Shown here in pieces: positions 41,999-50,024 of a DNA stretch of 51,359 nt (within the stretch, counting starts at the first letter, position 1; every line of letters begins with the position of its first letter). The stretch comes from an uncultured Dorea sp. (lineage in GTDB: Bacteria > Bacillota > Clostridia > Lachnospirales > Lachnospiraceae). The DNA lies in contig CAJTYU010000021.1 in NCBI GenBank assembly GCA_910584095.1, positions 1 to 51,359 of the forward strand. The letters run 5' to 3'. The position numbers were made by a program, and so were the translations under genes. The notes under the pieces are model-generated. The model made no database searches. It worked only from the letters and a program-made list of their open reading frames with translations, and had not been told where the DNA came from.

Positions 41999-43969
41999 TC
42001 AAGCGCGTACGCTCAGCATACCCAAAAATTCTTCCTCGGAAATAATTGGAATCCCCAGCTCCTTCGCCTTTTTATTTTTAGACGACGCCGACTCGGAATT
42101 ATTGTTAATCAGATAATCCGTCTTCGAAGAAACGCTTCCGGTTACCTTACCGCCTTTCGCTTCAATCACCGCCTTAACTTCATTCCGATTGGCAAAATGA
42201 TGGACATTTCCAGTAATTACGAAGCTCTTCCCTTCAAAAACCTGCTCTTCATCAGCGCTTTTCTCCTCCGGAATGCGCAGCTCCTTTAAAAGCGCCTCAT
42301 ACACCGCCCTGTGATCCTCGTCTGCAAAATAATCCACATAGCTTCCCGCAATCACATTTCCCACGCCGTCTATGGCGCTTAATTCTTCCTCTGTAAGCCG
42401 GGTAAGCCTCTCCTTGTCATAACCTGTTTCTTTACAGATAAGCTTCGCATTGGCAAGACCGATATTGGCAATCCCAAGTCCGTAAAGAAGTCTTGGAAGC
42501 GTCGTTTCTCTTGCCTTTTCCACACTGTTTACCAGCCTCTGGTAAGACCTCTCACCAAATCCTTCCATGGACTGAATCTCTTCTCTATACCGGTCCAAAT
42601 GGAACAAATCTGTATAATCATGGATAAATCCTCTGGCAATCAGCTTCTCCAGCGTTGCTTCTGACAGGCCGTCTATATTCAGCGCATCCCTGCTGACAAA
42701 CAATGCGTAGGACTTTAACTGCTTCGCCTGACAGGCCGGATTTGTACAGTACAGCGCTCTGGCATTACTGACCTTGCGAATTTCCGTAGTCCCGCCGCAC
42801 ACCGGGCAGACTTCCGGAATGTCCTTTACTCCACTTTCAGTCAGATTACGGGCAATCTGCGGAATGATCATATTCGCCTTGTAGACTTCAATCTCATCCC
42901 CAATTCCCAGTTTCAATTCCTCCATAATACTAATATTATGGACGCTGGCGCGGCTTACCGTCGTCCCCTCGAGCTCCACCGGTTCAAAAATTGCCACCGG
43001 ATTAATCAGACCGGTTCTTGAAGGGCTCCACTCAATTTCTTTCAGCGTTGTCTTACTGGTCTCGTCCGCCCATTTAAAGGCGATAGAATCTCTTGGAAAT
43101 TTGGAAGTCCGCCCCAGAGACAAACCGTACTCTATATCATCATATACTATCACAAGTCCGTCCGATGGAAAATCATTTGACACTATTTTTTCTGAAAATT
43201 TAATAACTTCCTCTCCGATGGACTCTTTGTCTGCCATATGGTACTCCACTGCTTCAAAGCCCTGCCTCTCCAGCCACTGAAGCTGGCAGGCTCTTGAATT
43301 ATGAAATTCCACGCCCTCCGCTCTGACAAGGGAAAATGCATAGAACCGCACGTTCCGCTTCGCCGTCACTTGGTTATTCAACTGTCTTACGGAACCGCTG
43401 CAAAGATTCCGCGGATTCTTATATTTTGCGTCCACCTCCGCAATCTCGGCATTAATTTTTTCAAAATCCTTGTACCCGATCACCGCCTCGCCCCGGAGGA
43501 TCAATTCTCCCTTGTAAGGAATCTGCAGTGGGATATTTTGGAATACCTTCGCGTTATTGGTGATGACCTCGCCCACTTCGCCGTTTCCTCTTGTCACCGC
43601 CTTTGTAAGCATACCGTCCCGATAGGTAAGCACAATGGTCAGCCCGTCCAGCTTCCACGAAACTACCACCTTCTGATTCCCGGCAAATTCTCTTAAGCCT
43701 TCCGTCTCTTTTGTCTTATCCAGCGACAGCATGGCGCTCTCATGCCGCTCCTTGGGCAGTTCGCTTAACACCTCATAGCCCACGCTTGCCGTAGGGCTTC
43801 CGGCAAGCGTCACTCCCGTCTCCTGCTCCAGATTCTTTAATTCATCATAGAGCGCGTCATACTGATAATCGCTCATCATCTCTTCCGCGTCTTGGTAATA
43901 GGCTTTTCCCGCCCGGTTCAGAAGCTCCACAAGCTCCTGCATACGATTCATTTTATGTTCCTGATCCAT
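41999..43969 (-). CDS. ligA: NAD-dependent DNA ligase LigA
   Basis: 656 residues, full length. It seals nicks using NAD+. Domains in order: Ia, adenylation with nucleophile Lys in VSWKLDG (near 106), OB fold, zinc finger CPVCGG ... CTNPAC, helix-hairpin-helix repeats (GLGIANIGLANAK, AIDGVGNVIAGSYV) and a C-terminal BRCT (SFVITGNVHHFANRNEVKAVIEAKGGKVTGSVSSKTDYLI region). The ribosome site (AGAGAATAAGCG) is weak; an internal ATG seven codons on is an alternative. It could be the sole ligase or a paralogue; this cannot be decided here. Confidence 0.95.
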   Translation of the reverse strand: MDQEHKMNRMQELVELLNRAGKAYYQDAEEMMSDYQYDALYDELKNLEQETGVTLAGSPTASVGYEVLSELPKERHESAMLSLDKTKETEGLREFAGNQKVVVSWKLDGLTIVLTYRDGMLTKAVTRGNGEVGEVITNNAKVFQNIPLQIPYKGELILRGEAVIGYKDFEKINAEIAEVDAKYKNPRNLCSGSVRQLNNQVTAKRNVRFYAFSLVRAEGVEFHNSRACQLQWLERQGFEAVEYHMADKESIGEEVIKFSEKIVSNDFPSDGLVIVYDDIEYGLSLGRTSKFPRDSIAFKWADETSKTTLKEIEWSPSRTGLINPVAIFEPVELEGTTVSRASVHNISIMEELKLGIGDEIEVYKANMIIPQIARNLTESGVKDIPEVCPVCGGTTEIRKVSNARALYCTNPACQAKQLKSYALFVSRDALNIDGLSEATLEKLIARGFIHDYTDLFHLDRYREEIQSMEGFGERSYQRLVNSVEKARETTLPRLLYGLGIANIGLANAKLICKETGYDKERLTRLTEEELSAIDGVGNVIAGSYVDYFADEDHRAVYEALLKELRIPEEKSADEEQVFEGKSFVITGNVHHFANRNEVKAVIEAKGGKVTGSVSSKTDYLINNNSESASSKNKKAKELGIPIISEEEFLGMLSVRA

Positions 43970-44025
43970 CGCTTATTCTCTTTCCCTTCTGCCAGTTTCT
44001 TATCCCGTCCATAAAAGGCGGATGG

Positions 44026-44694
44026 TTATTCAAGAAGGCGGCGCCTTCTTTTTTCCTTATCGCTCATGGCCTCATATTCTTTACGATCCATCATCAAAAT
44101 TTCTTCTCCAAACAGAGACTTTTTCTTCACCCATACCGTCCTTCCTCCGTCGATATCCATCAGATCTGGATACACCTCGTCCGCCGCCAAATGCCAGTGG
44201 GCCAGCGGTGCCTTCCCGCTGTTTTTTATATAGTATGTCTCAATATATCCTTCATACACCGGATTCCAAATATAAACTTTAAGAATGATATCATTGGGAA
44301 GCCGCCAGATTAACCGCCCGTCCTCCAGCGCAAGCGTTCCCTTTACATGTTCCTTCTGCAGCGCTTCATAAAGCTCCTCTATATCCTTGGGGATAAATCG
44401 ATAAAATTCTGCACCGTCCTCCGGCTCGCCGATTTCATGGTTTAAGGCGTCCCCCAGTTTCTCTCTCAAAGCCGCATACCACTCCTCCCATATTTCATCC
44501 GGCATAGTTCCGGCGATCTGTACCCCGCCAGGCTCTACAGACGCCCACAAATCAATATCCGGCCCGGTCCATCGCGGCCCCTCCTCCCCGCCGTTCCAAT
44601 AGGGCATGGATGCGTACACCTCTCCGATTTTGTCCCAGATATACAGCGGCGCCGAATAAGGAATATTTAAATTAACGTCCTGTTCCATTGCCAT
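44026..44694 (-). CDS. Uncharacterised acidic protein
   Basis: 222 residues, no signal or TM segment, rich in Trp, Tyr, Glu and Asp. Recognisable features are a WTGPDIDLWASVEPGG segment, GTLALEDGRLIWRLPNDI and a basic end KEKRRRRLLE. The fold is unknown; no family was recognised. It follows the zinc-ribbon membrane protein by 13 bases and precedes ligA by 55, so a small operon is plausible. Confidence 0.7.
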   Translation of the reverse strand: MAMEQDVNLNIPYSAPLYIWDKIGEVYASMPYWNGGEEGPRWTGPDIDLWASVEPGGVQIAGTMPDEIWEEWYAALREKLGDALNHEIGEPEDGAEFYRFIPKDIEELYEALQKEHVKGTLALEDGRLIWRLPNDIILKVYIWNPVYEGYIETYYIKNSGKAPLAHWHLAADEVYPDLMDIDGGRTVWVKKKSLFGEEILMMDRKEYEAMSDKEKRRRRLLE

Positions 44695-44707
44695 CCCTCC
44701 TGTTCTT

Positions 44708-45037
44708 TTATTTTCTTTCTATGTTCCTTTTCCTCATTAACCCAAGACAGACCGCGGCGCTTTCTGATACCCGGAACCAGACAACCACTCCCACCAGAGC
44801 GAAAAAATATAAAAGATTCGATTCTTCCAGATATCCCCTGACAACATAAATCAGAAAAAAGAAAGGCGCCATGAAGACGGCCAGAAAGAGGAAATATCTG
44901 ATGAGTTCTTTTCTATTCCCATCCTTCTCGTCATCAAATTCAGCCCCGCAGGAACATCTGTCTGGTATCTTCCCAAACTTAATTTTAATTTCACGCCCGC
45001 ACTTCTTGCAATAAATTTTCTTCACGTTCTTCTCCAT
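44708..45037 (-). CDS. Zinc-ribbon membrane protein, uncharacterised
   Basis: 109 residues. An N-terminal zinc ribbon (YCKKCGREIKIKFGKIPDRCSCG, four Cys) is followed by two hydrophobic segments (FLFLAVFMAPFFFLIYVV; LLYFFALVGVVVWF) and a basic end. Topology suggests a cytoplasmic ribbon anchored in the membrane. The ribosome site is weak (GAAGCAGCGAA). It lies directly downstream of a kinase remnant that marks a recombination boundary. Confidence 0.68.
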   Translation of the reverse strand: MEKNVKKIYCKKCGREIKIKFGKIPDRCSCGAEFDDEKDGNRKELIRYFLFLAVFMAPFFFLIYVVRGYLEESNLLYFFALVGVVVWFRVSESAAVCLGLMRKRNIERK

Positions 45038-45070
45038 TTCGCTGCTTCTTGACTGGAAGCAAATCTTAAA

Positions 45071-45172
45071 TCATCCAAAACGACAGGCCGCCGTAGTCCC
45101 TTCATCTTCAGAAGACCGATAGGACAGCTTCCATCCGTGCGCCAGTGCGATCTCCCGACAGAATTGTATTAT
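45071..45172 (-). pseudogene. Remnant of a histidine kinase C-terminus
   Basis: In frame on the minus strand this reads IQFCREIALAHGWKLSYRSS then EDEGTTAACRFG and a stop. It matches the last ~32 residues of the kinase at 48911-50023 (IQICREIALAHGWKLSYCSS, EEEGTTAACRFG). At DNA level 84 aligned bases show eight differences by eye. Homology ends abruptly at about 45172, next to the stop of another truncated frame. This is a leftover of a duplicated or replaced kinase gene. Confidence 0.85.
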
Positions 45173-45174
45173 TT

Positions 45175-45384
45175 CTAATCTCCTTTATCAAATGCCTGCT
45201 CTATTCTTCCGTCTTCATCTAAAAACACCGAGTCGCCAATAGAAAATCCTTCCATCTCCATTTCCCCAACGGAAGTATTTACTGTTCTTTCCTCTCCATC
45301 TTTATTTTCAATCGTAATCCAATATTCCTTCCTATCCTTCTGGAACAGAATATCTTTTATGGTATACGCATGGGTCCGCAGCCC
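45175..45384 (-). pseudogene. C-terminal fragment of an unknown protein
   Basis: A 69-codon open frame without a start codon near its beginning (stop TAA just upstream), reading TIKDILFQKDRKEYWITIEN and later GFSIGDSVFLDEDGRIEQAFD, ending KGD. The biased composition and continuous sense suggest a real coding remnant. It resembles a small OB- or SH3-like domain (WITIEN, GDSVFLDEDG) but is not assigned. It may be the end of a gene truncated by the same event that left the kinase remnant. Confidence 0.5.
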
Positions 45385-45507
45385 TTACCGCTGTCTTTCA
45401 ATCGAACCGCAAAACAAAATTAGCTTATAACAAATCATAACATAGACAAAAAAATAAATCCATGAAACAAAGCAAAGTATCCTAATATCAAAAAAGAATA
45501 TACTTAT
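45385..45507. other. AT-rich gap with no recognised feature
   Basis: About 120 bases, rich in A and T, with no ORF, repeat or promoter that can be supported. Together with 45536-45630 it forms the downstream flank of the ATPase gene. Confidence 0.5.
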
Positions 45508-45535
45508 GGAAAATCCCCCGGCAATCCGCCAGAGG
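45508..45535 (-). terminator. Terminator downstream of the ATPase gene
   Basis: CCTCTGGC-GGATT-GCCGGGGG, an eight-pair stem including two G-U pairs, followed by ATTTTCC on the minus strand. About 95 bases past the ATPase stop. Confidence 0.6.
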
Positions 45536-45630
45536 AAAGTTCCTTTTTACCTTTTCAGTTTACTACAGCATTCTGTCATTTTCACCATCCATGCATCATC
45601 CTTCTGGATTGTATATTCGAAAAAAGGATT

Positions 45631-48333
45631 CTATCGCATACCAGCTCTTTGTAAGCCCAACCCCTTTAAATATACATCAGGAAAATGATATCTCATTTGA
45701 TCTGACAGCCGCCTTTGATATGGCCTAAGTATTCCAATATTAATTAAATGTGTAATCTCCTCCTTAGGATTGTTCACGCCAGCCCTTTCTAATGCCTTAC
45801 ACAATAGGTCTTCCTCTACCGGCGATCGTTGTATAGTATCTTTCAAATTATCAAAAAAGTCCAAATACTCTTTATATTCCTCTTTTAAATCATATACACG
45901 GTTTTTTGACACCAACTCCAATGAATCTTCGAAGCATCTTGGGCGAATTACACTTTTAGACATTGCAAATATAGTAGTTCTCCTTAATTCCAACTCTTTC
46001 GATGCCGCTTTTGCAAAAATATCCAGCATACTTCTTGGTACAATAATCCCTTGCGTATCCGCAAGACGGTTTCTAAACCAATTATATGTTGATGCTTTTT
46101 TCGTTCCTCCCATCGTAACGCCTATTAAGGCCGCCAATAAATTCCGGTTCTCATCTTCACCGATAATCGGAATACTTCCCAAACTATCATATTCCAGCAA
46201 AGTACGCGGCGCAATCTCCTGAAAGAAACGCTTTACTTCAACAGATCTGTTAATTACCCTTTTCCAAACCATTGCAAACAGTTGATCATATTCCCAACCC
46301 AAAGTCACCGAATAGTTCTTAAGCTTCACTTTATCCGCTACTATCACCTCCCTATCATAAATGTCCTGCCGCAAAAAGATTTTACTTCGTATATTCTGAA
46401 GTGTGCCCTCATACCTATACCACATATCAACAAGAGTACTAACCAATTTACTTCTATCATTTGACTGTACAATCCTGTCCAAAGCATCATAAATAATGGT
46501 AACCACTACATTCTTTTCCTGTAGCTTCCAGTTCATTTGTTTCAGCAGACGGCCAAGATGGAATACTACTTCTACTGTCAGCTCTCCACACTGTTCAATA
46601 TCAATTTCTTTCGAAAACAGCCAGTGTACGCTACTTTCTTCCGCAAGCCCTTTTAAATCAGAATCTGCCTTTATTAAAACATCAATTGCTTCATATAACA
46701 GAAACGCATTCACCTGTACCTCACCGTTCAGACAACGAAAAATATCCGTAAAATCTGTCTCCTGCGATGTTCCTACAATCCATTTTGTATGTTCATACTC
46801 TTTCGTTCCAACTTGCAAATATTTTGCAAGTGCTTTTGCATAATTATTATTTTTCAGCGCGCTAAATAATGCTGTCTTTCCAACGCCCTTTTGCCCTAAC
46901 ACAAGAAATTTTCTCGCGTCAAAAATAAACGTATATCCTTTCAGCGGATAAAAATTACTGCATAAACTCTGATCCGTAGAAAATTCTTCTTCAGCGGCTG
47001 CTGTTTCTAATCCATTCATAATTTCAGAAAATGCCTCGACAATGTATTCCTGTCCTGCGTCATGAATATCTAATACGCTACTTTCTTCCGTTTCTCCCGC
47101 AAGAGTCTCCTCCAGAACATTAACTATCTCTTTGTAGCTCTTTTTCTGATCATTATACGCTTTTCTAAATTGTTCCATATTCGCTACAGCTTCTAAAGCA
47201 TCATTATATGATACCTCTATCGGATAATGCTCCCCTGATTCATCATCTATAAGAATACTTTCTTCCTGATATTGATCGTCACACATACTTAACGCATAAT
47301 AGGCACCATCTAAATATATTCTTCTTTCAATCGCCGCTACTTCATCATTAGCAGGAACTTTCGAATTAATTAAAACAAACGGGGTTCCGTTACTCTTTAA
47401 AGCAGGAAGAACCATTTTCATTCCTTCAACATTTTGCCGGCTTCCATAGAAGAACAGAACTGCCATATCAGAATATCTGGACAAGGTTATGCCGCCGATC
47501 TGATGAAGCCCTGAACGCGTATCTATAAAAATATAATCTGGATTAATAAAAGCATCGATTTTTTTCAGCAGTCCATCGATTGGCGTACTACTCTCCATGT
47601 AAACCGGCATATCAAGATTAAATCTCATCAGACATTTCCGATAGAGTTCTGTGTTTTTATCTACTACTTTTCCATAAGCAGGAATCACATAAATTTCCCC
47701 GCCATCCTGATTCACATGACAATAATCACTGACAGGATACATATATTCATCTATTTGCAATTCATTTCCATATACACTGCTTTCTATTAGATAATCCAGA
47801 AGACCATATTGTGAAATACTGTCATCGGGAAATATACTTGCCACTCCCGGAGCCTCCAAATCAAAATCAATCATAACAATCTTTTTACCCTTTTTTGCCA
47901 TTTCAATTGCAGACATTACCATAGTTGTGGTTCTTCCAACGCCGCCCTTGTATGAATAAAAACAAATCAGCTTACTCTGCAAATCCAATTTCTTATTTTT
48001 TACAGCACTTTCATTCCAATACACATTTGTTAAATACTTTTCGATTATCCAAATTCTATCCCTATTGGCAGAATGCATCTCGATATAGGATTCAATTTCG
48101 GCTTTCACAAAGCCATTTTTTTGTAAGCTCCCGCAAGCTCCAAGCCAGCATCCGATTTTATCTTCCAGGAGACTTTCCATATTTGTAATCAAATTTTCAT
48201 CATCCACGTCAACATATACCTGAAGCTTCCCATACACATTTTGAATGACATATGCTGTAGCCTTTTTTTCCTCTTTCCATAATTCTTCTATTATTTTAAC
48301 GGCAGTATTCATAATTTTATCATAATGAACCAT
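45631..48333 (-). CDS. Dual-ATPase protein: KGGVGR-motif ParA-like domain plus second P-loop module
   Basis: 900 residues after choosing the ATG at 48333, which has GGAGGGG six bases upstream (the frame itself is open further back, into the HEPN gene). Domains: an unassigned N-terminal region (1-118); a MinD/ParA-like domain with variant deviant Walker A YKGGVGRTTTMV (about 128-139), switch IVMIDFDLEAPGVA (152-165) and YIFIDTRSG (267-275); a linker with acidic patches; then a second ATPase with Walker A VLGQKGVGKTALF (478-490) and Walker B VVVTIIYDALDRI (609-621), similar to STAND/Sll1717-type P-loops. The last ~250 residues are mostly helical and may sense or scaffold. Proteins of this kind are known mainly from prokaryotic conflict systems, often beside HEPN genes, as here (one base between TGA and ATG). 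Base composition is visibly more AT-rich than the flanks. Confidence 0.85.
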   Translation of the reverse strand: MVHYDKIMNTAVKIIEELWKEEKKATAYVIQNVYGKLQVYVDVDDENLITNMESLLEDKIGCWLGACGSLQKNGFVKAEIESYIEMHSANRDRIWIIEKYLTNVYWNESAVKNKKLDLQSKLICFYSYKGGVGRTTTMVMSAIEMAKKGKKIVMIDFDLEAPGVASIFPDDSISQYGLLDYLIESSVYGNELQIDEYMYPVSDYCHVNQDGGEIYVIPAYGKVVDKNTELYRKCLMRFNLDMPVYMESSTPIDGLLKKIDAFINPDYIFIDTRSGLHQIGGITLSRYSDMAVLFFYGSRQNVEGMKMVLPALKSNGTPFVLINSKVPANDEVAAIERRIYLDGAYYALSMCDDQYQEESILIDDESGEHYPIEVSYNDALEAVANMEQFRKAYNDQKKSYKEIVNVLEETLAGETEESSVLDIHDAGQEYIVEAFSEIMNGLETAAAEEEFSTDQSLCSNFYPLKGYTFIFDARKFLVLGQKGVGKTALFSALKNNNYAKALAKYLQVGTKEYEHTKWIVGTSQETDFTDIFRCLNGEVQVNAFLLYEAIDVLIKADSDLKGLAEESSVHWLFSKEIDIEQCGELTVEVVFHLGRLLKQMNWKLQEKNVVVTIIYDALDRIVQSNDRSKLVSTLVDMWYRYEGTLQNIRSKIFLRQDIYDREVIVADKVKLKNYSVTLGWEYDQLFAMVWKRVINRSVEVKRFFQEIAPRTLLEYDSLGSIPIIGEDENRNLLAALIGVTMGGTKKASTYNWFRNRLADTQGIIVPRSMLDIFAKAASKELELRRTTIFAMSKSVIRPRCFEDSLELVSKNRVYDLKEEYKEYLDFFDNLKDTIQRSPVEEDLLCKALERAGVNNPKEEITHLINIGILRPYQRRLSDQMRYHFPDVYLKGLGLQRAGMR

Positions 48334-48334
48334 T

Positions 48335-48802
48335 TCAAACCCCTCCTGCGATAATTCCACTGATAAAGCGAAATATCTTTTCACTTTCTTCCATATAATG
48401 TTCACAGTACTCTTTTGTATCCCATGCCGGGCATTCTCCATACCGAAATGCCGGATCCCAGTGAGAATATCCCTCTCTGCCGCTAAAGATATATGGGCAC
48501 ATTCGAGAGCTATCCAGTCTATACTGGGGCGGGATCCCGTCCGTTATAGCAAGGCATTCCTCTAATTCCTAATTCAATTCATTAAGTTTATGCGAATGAC
48601 GCTTAGCATCTCTCCAAGTATAATGATCCCCATTTAATTTCCTGCCATAACAACAAAGCAAAAATTTCAAGGCACATTCCAGAACATATCCGCTCAAATA
48701 GCAGCTATTATAGTACTGTCCCTGTTCAAAAAGGATTTTGGAATCACGATACATTCTTTCCAGTGTTTTCAAAAAATCAGGTTCTCTTTTCGCTATAGGC
48801 AC
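48335..48802 (-). pseudogene. HEPN-domain gene interrupted by an in-frame amber codon
   Basis: A GTG start (48802) opens a frame of 155 positions closing with TGA at 48335, broken once by TAG at 48569-48571 (codon 78). The first half reads MPIAKREPDFLKTLERMYRD, GQYYNSCYLSGYVLECALKF and RDAKRHSHKLNELN, a typical HEPN core with an Rx4H-type motif (R64, H69). After the TAG the same frame continues ELEECLAITDGIPPQYRLDS, CPYIFSGREGYSHWDPAFRY and YMEESEKIFRFISGIIAGGV, coherent with the last helices of such proteins. One base change (for example GAG or CAG to TAG) explains the break. HEPN proteins are often RNases or ATPase-partner toxins. Either this is an inactivated gene, a 77-residue truncated product, or amber read-through occurs. 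Confidence 0.78.
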
Positions 48803-48910
48803 TTATATCAACTCTTTCTTTTGTATGATCAATCAATACAGACATTGTATCTCTTTTTTGTGCAAAATACTACTCAAAAATCCCACAAGCGTAAATTTCT
48901 CGGAAAATAT
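48803..48910 (-). other. Gap between histidine kinase and HEPN gene
   Basis: 108 AT-rich bases. No terminator after the kinase. A 22-codon frame (MSVLIDHTKERVDISAYSEK) starts in the gap and overlaps the HEPN start in another frame; it may be chance. TACAAT is present but without a -35 at a proper distance, so the promoter of the HEPN-ATPase pair is unresolved. Confidence 0.4.
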
Positions 48911-50023
48911 TTATCCAAACCGGCAGGCCGCCGTAGTCCCTTCTTCCTCAGAAGAACAATAGGACAGCTTCCATCCGTGCGCCAATGCGATCTCCCTGCA
49001 GATCTGGATCCCATATCCATGTCTCCCCCACCGGGTTCCCACAAGCTCCTGCCCTCTGTTGACAGCCTTTAAAATCCTCTGATCCATCGTTTTCCCATCA
49101 TTCCAGACGTAGATGCCCGTTTCATCCGCCGTTACCCTGACCCGCTCCCCGGCATCCAGTGCATTAGCGGTCAGATTTTCTAAGAGGCAGGCGATTAACG
49201 TCTCGTCGCCATTTATCATATCGATACGGCAGTCTGTCTGGATATCCGGGTACTTCTCTTCAAGTTGTCCGACGAGTTTCTTTAAGCTGACCCACCCGGT
49301 TCCTACCGCCCCTTCCTTCACATTTCCCATGATCAGCAGCTTTTCTGTAACATCCTCCAGACTTTTTGCGCTGTCTATGATCTGCTTAGCGGCAAAAAGC
49401 AAATCCTCCTCCCCAAGCTTCCCCATCATGATATATTCCGCATAGCCCCGAATCCCGGTAAGCGGCGTTCTGAGTTCATGCGCGATCTGGTTTACCGGAC
49501 GGTTAATCCGCCGCATTGTATAATACAGGAATATACCGATCATTCCGGAAAATATTAGACCGGCCGCGGCAAATATCCACATCCGTTTCCGCCGCGTCCT
49601 CGACAGATCTTTTAAGTTCTGCGCGTAGACGACCTCTACTATATCGCCCCCTGCATCCCGCTCCTGCCGGATGATCAGATAGCGTTCCTTCTTCCATGTC
49701 TTAATCTGTACATTCTTCCCTTTTTCAAACGCTCCCGGCAGGTGATCCACCGCAGTATAGGCGTCCACCCGCACTCTGATCTTAGCGTCTTCCTCAAGGT
49801 GCTTCTCCGCCATATTCTGAAGATTCATCGACATGCGGTTTAGTTCCTCGTCCTTAAGCCCGGACGCAAGGTAAAAGATACTTTCCTCGTTATTTCTTGC
49901 ATGCCTCACCCACTGCTGCGTCTCGTTTTGTGAAATATACCCCTCCAAAAACAGAAGGCCGCCGTAAATCACAATCAGGAACAGGGCGTAGACTGACAGA
50001 AAATTTTTCTTCCATATCTGCAT
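48911..50023 (-). CDS. Membrane sensor histidine kinase
   Basis: 370 residues. TM1 (about 8-27, VYALFLIVIYGGLLFLEGYI), an extracellular sensor of ~120 residues, TM2 (about 148-168, WIFAAAGLIFSGMIGIFLYY), then HisKA with H-box NQIAHELRTPLTGIRGYAEY and an HATPase with N-box ENLTANALDAG and a G-like region RWGRHGYGIQI. The G1 motif is degenerate. The ATG at 50023 lies one base after the regulator stop. Sensor domain has no recognised fold. A duplicate of its C-terminus lies at 45071-45172. Confidence 0.9.
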   Translation of the reverse strand: MQIWKKNFLSVYALFLIVIYGGLLFLEGYISQNETQQWVRHARNNEESIFYLASGLKDEELNRMSMNLQNMAEKHLEEDAKIRVRVDAYTAVDHLPGAFEKGKNVQIKTWKKERYLIIRQERDAGGDIVEVVYAQNLKDLSRTRRKRMWIFAAAGLIFSGMIGIFLYYTMRRINRPVNQIAHELRTPLTGIRGYAEYIMMGKLGEEDLLFAAKQIIDSAKSLEDVTEKLLIMGNVKEGAVGTGWVSLKKLVGQLEEKYPDIQTDCRIDMINGDETLIACLLENLTANALDAGERVRVTADETGIYVWNDGKTMDQRILKAVNRGQELVGTRWGRHGYGIQICREIALAHGWKLSYCSSEEEGTTAACRFG

Positions 50024-50024
50024 C

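Noticed and set aside
45547..45630. In-frame sense extension of 27 codons after the ATPase amber stop
   Set aside because: The frame continues (FFEYTIQKDDAWMVKMTECC...) to TAA at 45547, and the HEPN gene also has a TAG, which hints at amber decoding. But thrC also ends in TAG and has no need of read-through, the extension is short, and the ATPase already has a natural-looking end.
48812..48868. Short frame (MSVLIDHTKERVDISAYSEK) as an alternative HEPN N-terminus with a frameshift
   Set aside because: Joining it would need a frameshift near 48790, while the GTG-started frame already gives a normal HEPN N-terminus.
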